51,398 bases of DNA from an uncultured Clostridia bacterium (GCA_947626685.1 CANQTD010000012.1:1-51398), one strand, 5' to 3'. Numbered from the stretch's first letter, positions 32,634-40,712 are shown. A program made the numbers and translations. Notes: a model not told the origin generated them from the letters alone.

Positions 32634-33449
32634 TTACAGATTTTTTTGGGAGACGAAGCTCTTTCCGCAAAGATATGCGAGCGCGCCGCCCGCATCGAGG
32701 GTGAGCTGCTTGGAAAGAAGCCTCTGCCGCGCGGCGTGATAAAGCGCGTTCTTCGCGCTGTCGCCGTATTTTCCGTCGCCGACGACGGGACAGCCGACCG
32801 ACGCGAGATGGGCGCGGATCTGGTGCGTTCTCCCCGTGTGCAGGGTGACTTGGAGAAGGCTTGTCTCCCCGCGCTCCTCGAGCACCTCGTACTCCGTCTC
32901 GATCAAAACTCCCCTGCCCGACCCGACGGGGCAAATTTTGACGCGCGCGTTCTTTTCATCTTTTATGAGGCGGGCGGTGAGCATGCCGTGCGCCTTCGGC
33001 ATCTTGCCGAACACGAGGGCATGGTAGATCTTGCGGACGCGGCGCTCGCGGAAACAGGCGAGGATCTCCTCTTCCGCCTCCCCGTTCCGCGCGAAGATCA
33101 TGAGCCCCTCGGTGTTGCGGTCGAGGCGGTGGAGAAAGCGGACGGACGCGTCCTTTTCCGAGAGTTCGCAAAACAGGGCCTCCGAGCTCACGCCGCTCTC
33201 CTTGTCCACGACGAGGACGTTTTCGTCCTCATAGACGACGGTGTGCGAAGCGCGTTCCTCTTGCGCCTTCGTCATATAGTAAACGACGGCGTCACCCGCC
33301 TTCAACGGGACGTCGGAAGAGACCTTTGCGCCGTTTACGCGCACTTCGCGCTGTTTGAGAAGGGTGCGGAGCGACATCGACGCCTGCGGAGAGACGGCAT
33401 CGGTGAAGGCCTTTAGGGTGGTGTTTTCTTTTACGGTGTACGCTTTCAT
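32634..33449 (-). CDS. RluA-family pseudouridine synthase with S4 domain
   Basis: A 271-residue rRNA/tRNA pseudouridine synthase. The N-terminal S4-like RNA-binding domain covers about 10-60. The catalytic motif H-R-L-D-R-N-T-E-G places the nucleophilic Asp at 110; L-H-T-G-R-T-H-Q-I-R-A-H-L is the second family block. It resembles RluD/RluC-type enzymes, but the target uridine cannot be read from sequence. ATG 33449 lies inside the 3' end of feoB in another frame (158-nt overlap) and has no strong ribosome site, so translation may depend on ribosomes reading feoB. Confidence 0.9.
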   Translation of the reverse strand: MKAYTVKENTTLKAFTDAVSPQASMSLRTLLKQREVRVNGAKVSSDVPLKAGDAVVYYMTKAQEERASHTVVYEDENVLVVDKESGVSSEALFCELSEKDASVRFLHRLDRNTEGLMIFARNGEAEEEILACFRERRVRKIYHALVFGKMPKAHGMLTARLIKDEKNARVKICPVGSGRGVLIETEYEVLEERGETSLLQVTLHTGRTHQIRAHLASVGCPVVGDGKYGDSAKNALYHAARQRLLSKQLTLDAGGALAYLCGKSFVSQKNL

Positions 33450-35160
33450 ATCCGAGTAAGAATGCCGCGGCGAGCAGGACGGCGGCGAAGATGAGATAGA
33501 GGACGCCTCCCGTGAGGCAGAAATAGACGGCGTAGCAGAGAAGGAGCGCGGAGACCGTCTGTGCGGCGGCATAGAGAAGGGCGCGCGGCACGCCGAGTTC
33601 CCTTGCGGTGGCGGCGATCGCCGAGACGCAGGGAGAGCAGGCGAGCATGAACACGGCAAACGCAAACGCGCTCTCAGGGCCGTACGGGAAAGAGCCGTAG
33701 AACATTGCGATCGCGCCCGCCACGTTTTCCTTTGCGATGAGCCCCGAGATGGCGGCGTAAGTGATCCGCCAGTCGTGCATGCCCGCGGGGGCGAACAGGA
33801 AGGAGAGCCAGCCGCACAGCGTTGCGAGCATGCTCCCCTCCACGCTGCTAAGGTGCAGGGTGAAATCGAACGAGGAGAGCAGCCAGCTCGCGATGAAGAA
33901 CGCGAGCACGACGGTCGCCACCTTTATTATAAACTGTTTTATCTGAAAGAGCAAGGATTTTACGACAAATCGCGGCTGGGGGACTTGCAGCGGGGCGAGT
34001 TCCATGACGAGAGGCGCGCTCTTTTCCCGCAGGAAGAGGGCGACGATGAGCGCGATCCCCACCCCCATCGCGTACAGCAGCAGGACGGCGGGGAAGGGGT
34101 CGGAAAAAAAGGAGGAGGCGAGGACGAGGTAGACGGGCAGTTTCGCGCTGCACGAGATATACGGCAGACAGGCGATGACGCGGCGTTGGAGCCGCTTTTC
34201 TTCGAGACCGCGCGTCGTCGTGACGGCCGCAGCCGTACAGCCGAACCCCATGAGGAGCGGAAAGACCGTCCTCCCCGAGAGCCCGAGCTTGCCGAGGACG
34301 CCGTCGGTGAGGATGGCAAGGCGGGACATGAGGCCGCTCTCTTCGAGCAGGATGAGAAAGAGGTGCAAGAGCGCGATCTGGGGCAAGATGCTGAGAACGC
34401 TCCCGAGGCTCGCGAGGATCCCGTCTTGCACAAGGCTCCGCACGACGGGCGACGGAATGCCGGCGGCATACCCGCCCAAAAAATCGGAGAATATCCACTC
34501 CACGCCCCTCTTCGCAAGGTCGCCCGGCATGCCGCTGCGGAAGGTGAAAAAGAAGGCGAAGAGAAGAAGCGCGACGAAGAGCGGAAGCCCGAAAAACGGG
34601 TTGAGGAGCAGACGGTCAAAACGGGAAAGTCCCTCGCGGGCGGGCGTAAACGAGGCACCCATGTCCGCGATCGGGACTTCGCAAGGCGGTCGGACGAGCA
34701 TATGCGCAAGCGCGGCGGCAACGTCGCCCTCCGCATACACGACGGGAATGCCGAGCAGATTTTCGAGCGCGGCGGCGTCGACGGCTCCCCCATCCCTTTC
34801 GAACCGCTTGCGCTTGGTCAGCACGAGGGCGCACCGTCTTTTGCCCGCGGTGAACGCGTGCATGAGCGGAATGGCGCGTTTGAGGCCCGCGCACTCCGAG
34901 ACGAACACGAGCGCCGCCTGTTTTCTCTCCGCGATGTAGCGGCAGGCGAACTTCTCCTCCATGCTCCGCCCCTCCGCGCCGTACACGCCGGGAAGATCCA
35001 CGAGCGTCGCTTCCCTTCCGCCCGCGTCCATCTTCCCCTCCAACGCGTCTACGGTCACGCCGTGCCAATTCCCCACCCGCGCATGCCCGCGCGTGAGGCG
35101 GTTGAATAGAGTGCTCTTGCCCGCGTTCGGGTTGCCGACGAGAAGGATCAGATCGGCCAT
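33292..35160 (-). CDS. feoB: FeoB-type ferrous iron transporter with degraded G4 motif
   Basis: A 622-residue protein, shorter than typical FeoB (about 700). The G-domain has G-N-P-N-A-G-K-S-T (9-17, G1), N-W-H-G-V-T-V (G2) and D-L-P-G-V-Y-G (G3), but the G4 N-x-x-D is replaced by T-K-R-K and G5 is unclear. The membrane domain is recognisable by the gate motifs S-C-S-A-K-L-P-V-Y and C-S-P-C-V-S-A-I. The last roughly 50 residues are basic and low-complexity, overlapping the pseudouridine synthase gene, and look like readthrough beyond the natural end near L-L-G-Y. Start ATG 35160 follows AGAGGTG; it overlaps feoA by 13 nt. Confidence 0.9.
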   Translation of the reverse strand: MADLILLVGNPNAGKSTLFNRLTRGHARVGNWHGVTVDALEGKMDAGGREATLVDLPGVYGAEGRSMEEKFACRYIAERKQAALVFVSECAGLKRAIPLMHAFTAGKRRCALVLTKRKRFERDGGAVDAAALENLLGIPVVYAEGDVAAALAHMLVRPPCEVPIADMGASFTPAREGLSRFDRLLLNPFFGLPLFVALLLFAFFFTFRSGMPGDLAKRGVEWIFSDFLGGYAAGIPSPVVRSLVQDGILASLGSVLSILPQIALLHLFLILLEESGLMSRLAILTDGVLGKLGLSGRTVFPLLMGFGCTAAAVTTTRGLEEKRLQRRVIACLPYISCSAKLPVYLVLASSFFSDPFPAVLLLYAMGVGIALIVALFLREKSAPLVMELAPLQVPQPRFVVKSLLFQIKQFIIKVATVVLAFFIASWLLSSFDFTLHLSSVEGSMLATLCGWLSFLFAPAGMHDWRITYAAISGLIAKENVAGAIAMFYGSFPYGPESAFAFAVFMLACSPCVSAIAATARELGVPRALLYAAAQTVSALLLCYAVYFCLTGGVLYLIFAAVLLAAAFLLGYESVHRKRKHHPKGLHRCRLSAGVDVAPHPSQTARSARKRRKGLFRRPVEGG

Positions 35161-35372
35161 ACATGCACCTCTTGCGCGACCTCTCTGCGCATGGCGACGC
35201 GGCTCGCACCCGCCTGTACGAGGTAGGTGTGGCGTAGGGGCGAAACGCGCAGAAGGGTGAGCTTCGCGCCCGCATACAGCCCGAGGGAGACAAGGCGTTC
35301 GCGGACGTCTTGGGGGCAGTCGATTTTGAGTACGATCGCTTTTCCGTCTCGTTTGAGGTCGCAGAGAGTCAT
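35148..35372 (-). CDS. feoA: FeoA-like ferrous iron transport accessory protein
   Basis: A 74-residue SH3-like FeoA domain with the family pattern R-E-R-L-V-S-L-G-L-Y-A-G-A-K-L-T-L and a terminal A-x-R-V-A-M-R-R-E-V-A. It acts with FeoB in Fe(II) uptake. The gene overlaps feoB by 13 nt. No Shine-Dalgarno site is seen before ATG 35372, and the DUF378 terminator ends just upstream, so its promoter is unclear (a weak CATAAT is at 35400-35405 on the minus strand). Confidence 0.88.
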   Translation of the reverse strand: MTLCDLKRDGKAIVLKIDCPQDVRERLVSLGLYAGAKLTLLRVSPLRHTYLVQAGASRVAMRREVAQEVHVWPI

Positions 35373-35378
35373 CACAAT

Positions 35379-35418
35379 AAAAAATGCGGGACGGACGCAA
35401 ATTATGCCCGTTCCGCAT
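35379..35418 (-). terminator. Intrinsic terminator of the DUF378 gene
   Basis: An 11-bp stem (35384-35394 with 35408-35418, one G-U pair) followed on the minus strand by a T run. It sits immediately before feoA. Confidence 0.8.
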
Positions 35419-35431
35419 CTTTTGGGTAAGC

Positions 35432-35671
35432 TCAGTTGGTTTCTCTGACCGCCCTGTTGCCCTGTAACTTGAGCGCGCCGTTCGTGATGAAGGGCGAGAT
35501 CACAAGCCAAAGCGCGGCGAGGCTGATGAGCGAATAGACGATGATCGAGCCGACGGAACGCGGGCCCATGAAGATCGCCGAAACGAGATTGAAATTGAAG
35601 ATGCCGTAGAGCCCCCAATTCAACGCGCCTGTGAGCACAAGGATATAAGCGATGATGTTTGCAATGACCAT
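35432..35671 (-). CDS. DUF378 (YuzA-like) small membrane protein
   Basis: A 79-residue protein with two TM helices (about 5-25 and 40-62). The segment L-T-G-A-L-N-W-G-L-Y-G and the following F-N-x-x-L-V motif are diagnostic of the DUF378/YuzA family. Function unknown. ATG 35671 is chosen because AGGAGG lies 7 nt upstream and the family motif starts there. It has its own terminator and is not obviously linked to feoAB. Confidence 0.88.
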   Translation of the reverse strand: MVIANIIAYILVLTGALNWGLYGIFNFNLVSAIFMGPRSVGSIIVYSLISLAALWLVISPFITNGALKLQGNRAVRETN

Positions 35672-35756
35672 TGTTTTCCTCCTGCAAGCAGATTGTGCAG
35701 CCGCAAAAGAGTTTATACATGGTTGGAGGTAATTGGAGGGCACCTGTGGGGTGTTG

Positions 35757-35895
35757 CGTAATCGGAATGCCCCTCATCCGTCATGGCTGCGCCGTGACAC
35801 CTTCCCCCCGAGGGGGGGAAGGCCTTGCCGACACCCCTTTCGGCGCGCAAGGGCGGCGCGCCACTTTCCCCTCAAGGGGACAGCAAGGTGAGGGC
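35757..35895. repeat. Palindromic intergenic repeat, family 2 (CCTTCCCCCCGAGG type)
   Basis: Hairpins GTCATGGCTGCGCCGTGAC and CCTTCCCCCCGAGGGGGGGA are followed by CTTTCCCCTCAAGGGGACAG and CAGCAAGG. The end matches the partial unit at 12460-12480. No gene is visible in the 643-bp interval between the DUF378 and 855-aa genes. Confidence 0.65.
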
Positions 35896-35936
35896 GGGAA
35901 GAGAAGAGAGGAGTTTGGAAACACCCCCCACCCTAC

Positions 35937-35969
35937 CCTCCCCCCTTTTGTGAGGCAAAAGGGGGGAGG
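35937..35969. repeat. Long perfect hairpin in the repeat nest
   Basis: CCTCCCCCCTTTTG (35937-35950) pairs with CAAAAGGGGGGAGG (35956-35969), 14 bp with a 5-nt loop. Two copies of GCGGGAAGAGAAGAG flank it near 35894 and 35997. Confidence 0.7.
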
Positions 35970-36020
35970 CGAGAAAGACTCCTACGCGGAGAGAGCGGGA
36001 AGAGAAGAGATGAAGGTGCT

Positions 36021-36200
36021 TGCCCACCCCTCGAGGGGTGGGTGGCACGAGCAACGCGAGTGACGGAAGGGGTGTTGCTTGATTTGAATGACACCCCCTA
36101 CTTCGTCGCTACGCTCCTCGTGCCGCGCTTAGTCGCAAATAGTGCGCGCGGGGCACCGCCTACGGCGGAGCTCCCCCTCAAGGGGGAGCCAAGAGGGAAA
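36021..36200. repeat. Palindromic intergenic repeat, family 1, copy C
   Basis: Palindrome CCCACCCCTCGAGGGGTGGG at 36023-36042, GCACGAGCAACGCGAGTGAC, GGAAGGGGTG, ACACCCCCT, then CCGCCTACGGCGG and CTCCCCCTCAAGGGGGAGCC. A shortened duplicate of the last module follows at about 36203-36238. Confidence 0.75.
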
Positions 36201-36252
36201 GCATTTCGCGTTGCGACCCTCAAGGGGGAGCCGAGAGGAGGATGGGAAGAGA

Positions 36253-36280
36253 AAAGCGTTGCCGGGAAAGGCAACGCTTT
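36253..36280 (-). terminator. Intrinsic terminator of the 855-aa surface protein
   Basis: An 11-bp stem AAAGCGTTGCC/GGCAACGCTTT (36253-36280) with a 6-nt loop; a T/C-rich tail follows on the minus strand. Confidence 0.75.
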
Positions 36281-36315
36281 GGGGTATGTGTTTGATGGAC
36301 TATGTGGCGGAGAGA

Positions 36316-38883
36316 TCACTCTTTCTTCTTGGACTTCTTGCCTTTGAGCTTGCCGAGGTCGACCTCTTCCACCGTCTTGTCGGAGGGCTTCACGACGAAG
36401 AGCACGATGATCACGACGAACAGCACTGCCGAGATCGAGAAGAGCACGACCGCCGTAATGTTGTTCTCCAACCATCTGACGGGCTCGGTGCGGGTATCCA
36501 TCGGGTTCCCGATGTAGATCGCCTGATACGCGCTCGTCGTTGTGTTCACGAGGTAGGCGTCGGTGACGTCCACTTTGACAAAGTAGATGCCCGTGTACTG
36601 GGGGACAAAGGAGAGCGAGGAATCGGGATCCCAAGCGAAATCGTTGTCCGTCTTGGCCCACGCGTCGGAGTCCTCGTCGGTGACTTCGGAATTGTACTTT
36701 CCGATGGTGCGGAGGATCTTCGGCTTGTTCTCGTCCTTCTCGGCGTCCCAGCCCTCGAACTTTTCGATCCAGCTGTCGAGATCGTCAACGAGTTGGCTGA
36801 GCGCGGGCACATCTTCGCCCGTGGGAAGTTTGCCGTTTTCATCTAAGGGGAGCTCGTCCTCATTGAAATAGTAGAGGGTGTACTCTGTCTTGTAGCCGTC
36901 GAGGGCGATAATGTCGAAGGGATCGATGGAATACGACCTGTCGCGGTAGCCGTCCTCCTGCGTGCCCGCGTCCTCGATGGAGGGACCCGTGTAATCGACG
37001 TAGAAGGTGAACTCGGGGATCCCCTCAATGTCCCACACGTTGGAGGAGGTGAGGGTGACGAGCTGGCCGTCCTCATCGTAGTACTTCATGGCATTGCCCG
37101 AAGCGTCCTGCGCGATGACGCGGAAGCGGTAGTCGCCGACTTCGTCCACTTCGAGGCGCAGGTTGTTGTAGCGGAGAGAGGTCGCGCTCGTCGCGCTGCT
37201 GCCTGCCGCTGCGCCCGGTTTGTAATAGTAGAAGCTGAAGCGGAGATTGCGGTAATCTGCGTAGTCGCTCGAGATGAGGGACTGCATGGACGGGAGATAG
37301 ATATACGCCCCGTCGCCCGCGGAGACCTTCGCCGCCGCCTCGTCCACCGCCGTCTGGTAGGCCTCGGCCGCCGCGATCGCGTCGTCGCTTGCCACGTTCT
37401 TTGCGGGCTCATTGCCCTCTGCCTCTACGGTATCGACCCCGATATACCCGGGGCCTTCCGCTTCGCGGTTGACGATGATATAGTCGAAATAGTTGCTCTC
37501 GACGAGACCGATGTCCGCCTTCGTGCCCGTGCAGGGACTGTTCCCCACCGCACCCGAGCAGGAATCCCCGTCGGAGAGCATCGCATACTCTTCGCCCGTG
37601 TACTCCTTGCCGCACTTGGAGCAGATGTAGCGGGCCTCGTAGTCCTCGTTCCCCAACGTCGTGACGGCGGACTCCGCAGCGTACCATGTGAGATAGACAT
37701 AGTAGTTGCTGTGCGTGCTGTCGTTGAGCAGGAAGCGGATGGAGACGAACGCCTTTTCATCCGTCTCGGTGTCGCTCGTCGGCATGAAGAAGGTCGTGGT
37801 CGAAAGAGACTTGTAGTCGGAAGCCGTCTCGACGGGCTTCTTGTAGTTGCCGTCCTTATCGGTGGTGAGCATGTAGTAGCTGCGGGTCGGGGTGATCGAG
37901 TCGCGGCAGACATCCATCGCCTCGTAGGAGAGGCTGAAACGCTGGCCGAGGCGGAACGGATACACCGTTTCGGAGAGCACGAGGACGGGGTACGCATTGT
38001 CTGCGACGCCCTTTTCGCCGACTTCGAACGTCTGCCCGTTGAGCTCTTTCATGAGCACTCTCTGAGGTTCGGGGCTCGCCGACTTGGGAAGAGCCGCCTT
38101 GAACATCATGGGCGTCTGGGGCGTGGAAGAACCGGAGGAACGGTATTCGAGGAAGTAACCGCCGATATTCTTGAATACGCCGATCACGCCGTCCTCGCCG
38201 TACGCCACATCGCCCACCTTGAGCGCGACGGAGAAGCTGCCCTCGTTCTCCTTGCCGCCGACTTCCGAAAGGGAGACGGCAATGTCGCTCCCCGCCGTGT
38301 AGTCGAGAGCGGTGAACGTCTCGCTGTCGGCGTCCTCTTCTTCATCGAAATAGGCGTCGCGGACGGAGACGGAGAGTTTGGAATCCTGATAGACGAAGTG
38401 CAGCGTGTTCGTGGTCTGCCCGTCTTTCGTGATATTCTCTTCCGCGCTCTGGAACACGACGTCGAAGCTCTCGAAGTTGATCGCGGGGAAGGCGAACTTC
38501 ATCGTAAAGTACTTGGCAACGCCGGGATTGGCGGGAGTGCCTTCTCCGGGCTCGGCGTGGCCGGCTTCGGGCTCGGCGGCTTTGGGGGCCGCTTCGTACC
38601 ATTTGAGTGCGAGGTCGCGGCGGAAACTCACGTTGTCGTCGTCCCCCGTGAGCGTAAATTCGACCCAATAGGTCTCCTCGTCGCTCGCGTTCTCTTCGGG
38701 TCTGGTCGAGCCGACTCTCGCGTTGTTGACGGCGGAGAAGATGCTCGAGGGCTGATAGTTGACCGGGTCCGCCGCGTCCGCCGCCAGACGGGCGGGCAGA
38801 ATGCCTGCCGCGAGGCCGAGCGTGAGCACGAGGAGCGCAGCGAAGGAGATGATCGTAATCAAACGAAGTCTTGTCTTACTCAT
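36316..38883 (-). CDS. Large surface protein with zinc-ribbon and C-terminal membrane anchor (855 aa)
   Basis: Family not recognised. The protein has an N-terminal signal sequence (about 8-36), a long acidic, strand-rich exterior rich in Ser, Thr, Asp and Tyr, a single C-terminal TM helix (about 808-832) and a Lys-rich tail, so most of it lies outside the cell. A four-cysteine knuckle (Cys421, 424, 442, 451) in C-S-K-C-G-K-E-Y context resembles a rubredoxin or zinc ribbon, unusual for an exported protein. Later segments (about 605-640 and 770-800) resemble Ig-like beta modules ending in Y-F-V-K-V-D-V-T-D. GGAG precedes ATG 38883 and a good promoter lies upstream. Monocistronic. Confidence 0.78.
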   Translation of the reverse strand: MSKTRLRLITIISFAALLVLTLGLAAGILPARLAADAADPVNYQPSSIFSAVNNARVGSTRPEENASDEETYWVEFTLTGDDDNVSFRRDLALKWYEAAPKAAEPEAGHAEPGEGTPANPGVAKYFTMKFAFPAINFESFDVVFQSAEENITKDGQTTNTLHFVYQDSKLSVSVRDAYFDEEEDADSETFTALDYTAGSDIAVSLSEVGGKENEGSFSVALKVGDVAYGEDGVIGVFKNIGGYFLEYRSSGSSTPQTPMMFKAALPKSASPEPQRVLMKELNGQTFEVGEKGVADNAYPVLVLSETVYPFRLGQRFSLSYEAMDVCRDSITPTRSYYMLTTDKDGNYKKPVETASDYKSLSTTTFFMPTSDTETDEKAFVSIRFLLNDSTHSNYYVYLTWYAAESAVTTLGNEDYEARYICSKCGKEYTGEEYAMLSDGDSCSGAVGNSPCTGTKADIGLVESNYFDYIIVNREAEGPGYIGVDTVEAEGNEPAKNVASDDAIAAAEAYQTAVDEAAAKVSAGDGAYIYLPSMQSLISSDYADYRNLRFSFYYYKPGAAAGSSATSATSLRYNNLRLEVDEVGDYRFRVIAQDASGNAMKYYDEDGQLVTLTSSNVWDIEGIPEFTFYVDYTGPSIEDAGTQEDGYRDRSYSIDPFDIIALDGYKTEYTLYYFNEDELPLDENGKLPTGEDVPALSQLVDDLDSWIEKFEGWDAEKDENKPKILRTIGKYNSEVTDEDSDAWAKTDNDFAWDPDSSLSFVPQYTGIYFVKVDVTDAYLVNTTTSAYQAIYIGNPMDTRTEPVRWLENNITAVVLFSISAVLFVVIIVLFVVKPSDKTVEEVDLGKLKGKKSKKKE

Positions 38884-38897
38884 GTAACTTGCTCCAT

Positions 38898-38914
38898 ACG
38901 GGTAGAATACCCGT
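38898..38914. promoter_or_regulatory. Inverted repeat in the 5' UTR of the 855-aa gene
   Basis: ACGGGTA-GAA-TACCCGT, a perfect 7-bp inverted repeat between promoter and ribosome site; a possible operator or RNA hairpin. Confidence 0.45.
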
Positions 38915-38935
38915 GTTTTTCAGAATTTCTATTCT

Positions 38936-38964
38936 ATTTTACACGAAATTTCCCCTTCCGTCAA
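38936..38964 (-). promoter_or_regulatory. Promoter of the 855-aa surface protein
   Basis: TTGACG (38959-38964), a 17-nt spacer and TAAAAT (38936-38941). Confidence 0.78.
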
Positions 38965-39064
38965 GCAGTATCGCCCGCTTTCGGTAAGAAAATGGAAATT
39001 TCAAGCATTTTTCATGCAGGAACGGGCGTCCGCCCTCCGTGCCCCTTTTCACGGGACGGGAAGC

Positions 39065-39769
39065 TCACTCGGGCTTGACGAAGGAGGAGACGGAGAAGTT
39101 CTTCCACGGAAGCTCGGCGGGAGGTTCCGCCATGAAGCGCACGCGCTCTTTGAGCACGGGGTGGGTGAAGGAGAGGGAATACGCCCAGAGCGCGAGCTTG
39201 CCGCGCACCGCCTTGTCCTCTCCGTACTTGACGTCGCCGAACACGGGGCAGCCGATCCCCGCCATCTGGACGCGGATCTGGTGGCTCCTGCCCGTGTGGA
39301 GTTTGATCTCCGCGAGGGAGAATCCCCCCTTCTCTTCGAGAATGTTGTAGTCGAGCACCGCCTCTTTCGCGCCCTCCGCCGCCTGCGTGGAGATATAGAC
39401 GGTGTTGTTGACGGCGTTCTTTTTGAGGAAGTGGGTGAGCCGTCCGCTCCGCTTCTCGGGCACGCCGCACAGGACGGCGAGGTACTTCTTCGCGAAGTCC
39501 CCTTCCCGCATCTGCGCGGAGAGGCGGGAGGCCGCCTTGCCCGTCTTTGCAAAGACCATGACCCCGCCCGTCGGACGGTCCAACCTGTGCACGAGCCCCA
39601 AATAGACGTTGCCCTTCTTGGCGTATTTCACCCGTATGTACTCTTTCAGAAGGCCGAGCATGTTTTCGTCCCCCGTTTCATCGGGACAGGAGGCGACGTT
39701 CTGCTCCTTCAAAACGACGAGGATGTGATTGTCCTCATAGAGAATGACGGGTTCGTATGCGTTACTCAT
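39065..39769 (-). CDS. RluA-family pseudouridine synthase without S4 domain
   Basis: A 234-residue pseudouridine synthase of the RluA/TruC-like subgroup. H-R-L-D-R-P-T-G-G has the catalytic Asp64, and L-H-T-G-R-S-H-Q-I-R-V-Q is the second block. The S4 domain is absent, unlike the paralogue at 32634-33449. ATG 39769 (GGGAGGG about 10 nt upstream) overlaps the end of the methyltransferase gene by 8 nt, indicating an RNA-modification operon. The substrate is not deducible. Confidence 0.9.
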   Translation of the reverse strand: MSNAYEPVILYEDNHILVVLKEQNVASCPDETGDENMLGLLKEYIRVKYAKKGNVYLGLVHRLDRPTGGVMVFAKTGKAASRLSAQMREGDFAKKYLAVLCGVPEKRSGRLTHFLKKNAVNNTVYISTQAAEGAKEAVLDYNILEEKGGFSLAEIKLHTGRSHQIRVQMAGIGCPVFGDVKYGEDKAVRGKLALWAYSLSFTHPVLKERVRFMAEPPAELPWKNFSVSSFVKPE

Positions 39770-40622
39770 GGATATAGATCCCTCCCGCGCCGCACGGCAG
39801 CACGATGCCCTCCTCCGTGGGAAGGCCGACCTCATAGGCGTCGATGCTCCCCTTCCTCCCGCGCAGACAGAGCGTGAGAATGTTGGAGAGGACGGCGGGT
39901 TGCAGGCCCGTGGTATAGCTGTTGATCAGAAAGAAGAGCGGATCGTCCGAAAGAAGCTCCGCGCAGAGGGAGACGAAGGGAAAGAGCTCCGTTTCGATCT
40001 TCCACATCTCGCCGCCCGGCCCCCTGCCGTAAGAGGGAGGGTCCATGACGATCCCGTCGTAACGGTTGCCGCGCCGCAGTTCGCGGAGAACGAACTTCTT
40101 GCAGTCGTCCACAATGTAGCGGATGCCGCCCGAGATGCCCGACAGACGCGCGTTTTCCCCCGCGCGCTCCACCATGCCCTTCGCCGCGTCGACATGGACG
40201 ACTTCCGCGCCCGCCTTCGCAAGCGCGACCGTCGCGCCCCCCGTATAGGCGAAGAGGTTGAGGATCTTCACGGGGCGGGAAGCTGCTCGGACGAGAGAGG
40301 AGAGCCTGTCCCAATGCACGGCCTGTTCGGGGAACAGCCCCGTGTGCTTGAACCCCATCGGCTTGACTTTGAACGTGAGGTCGCGGTAGCGGATGAGCCA
40401 GCTCTCGGGGACGGGCCGCCTGTATTCCCACGCGCCGCCCCCCTTTTCGCTCCTGCGGTAGACGGCGGAGAGCCCCTCGTAGGCGAAGAGATCGCGGCGG
40501 GACTTCCAGATGACCTGCGGGTCGGGCCGTAGCAGCACCACGTCCCCCCACCGCTCGAGCTTATAGCCGTCGCCCGTGGCGATCACGGAATATTCCTGCC
40601 AATCTTTCGCGAGAGCAATCAT
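39762..40622 (-). CDS. RlmI/RlmK-like class I SAM-dependent rRNA methyltransferase
   Basis: A 286-residue methyltransferase of the PF10672 group (RlmI/RlmK-like 23S rRNA m5C/m7G enzymes). The SAM-binding motif I is L-N-L-F-A-Y-T-G-G-A-T-V (near 121-132), the acidic motif H-V-D-A follows, and the catalytic D-P-P-S-Y-G-R-G (near 195-202) is intact. A PUA domain is missing, so the exact target is open. ATG 40622 lies 6 nt after TATAAT with no Shine-Dalgarno site, a leaderless layout. The downstream pseudouridine synthase is coupled by an 8-nt overlap. Confidence 0.88.
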   Translation of the reverse strand: MIALAKDWQEYSVIATGDGYKLERWGDVVLLRPDPQVIWKSRRDLFAYEGLSAVYRRSEKGGGAWEYRRPVPESWLIRYRDLTFKVKPMGFKHTGLFPEQAVHWDRLSSLVRAASRPVKILNLFAYTGGATVALAKAGAEVVHVDAAKGMVERAGENARLSGISGGIRYIVDDCKKFVLRELRRGNRYDGIVMDPPSYGRGPGGEMWKIETELFPFVSLCAELLSDDPLFFLINSYTTGLQPAVLSNILTLCLRGRKGSIDAYEVGLPTEEGIVLPCGAGGIYIHE

Positions 40623-40628
40623 ATGCTT

Positions 40629-40657
40629 ATTATAATGGGTCGCGCGGGATTTGTAAA
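40629..40657 (-). promoter_or_regulatory. Promoter of the methyltransferase-pseudouridine synthase operon, leaderless layout
   Basis: TTTACA (40652-40657), a 17-nt spacer and TATAAT (40629-40634); 6 nt to ATG 40622. Confidence 0.82.
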
Positions 40658-40660
40658 GCG

Positions 40661-40698
40661 AAAAATGCGCCGTGCGGAAAATTTTTCCGCACGGCGCA
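40661..40698 (-). terminator. Intrinsic terminator of the Na/Pi-GH51 operon
   Basis: A 16-bp near-perfect palindrome (40666-40698) followed on the minus strand by five T; the next promoter begins 3 nt later. Confidence 0.9.
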
Positions 40699-40712
40699 GG
40701 AGAAACGCGTCT

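Noticed and set aside
35160..35418. 86-codon N-terminal extension of FeoB
   Set aside because: The extension overlaps feoA in another frame and the FeoB G-domain begins at ATG 35160 with a good ribosome site.
35757..36245. CRISPR array
   Set aside because: Repeats are palindromic modules of different types and spacing, without uniform repeat-spacer units or cas genes.
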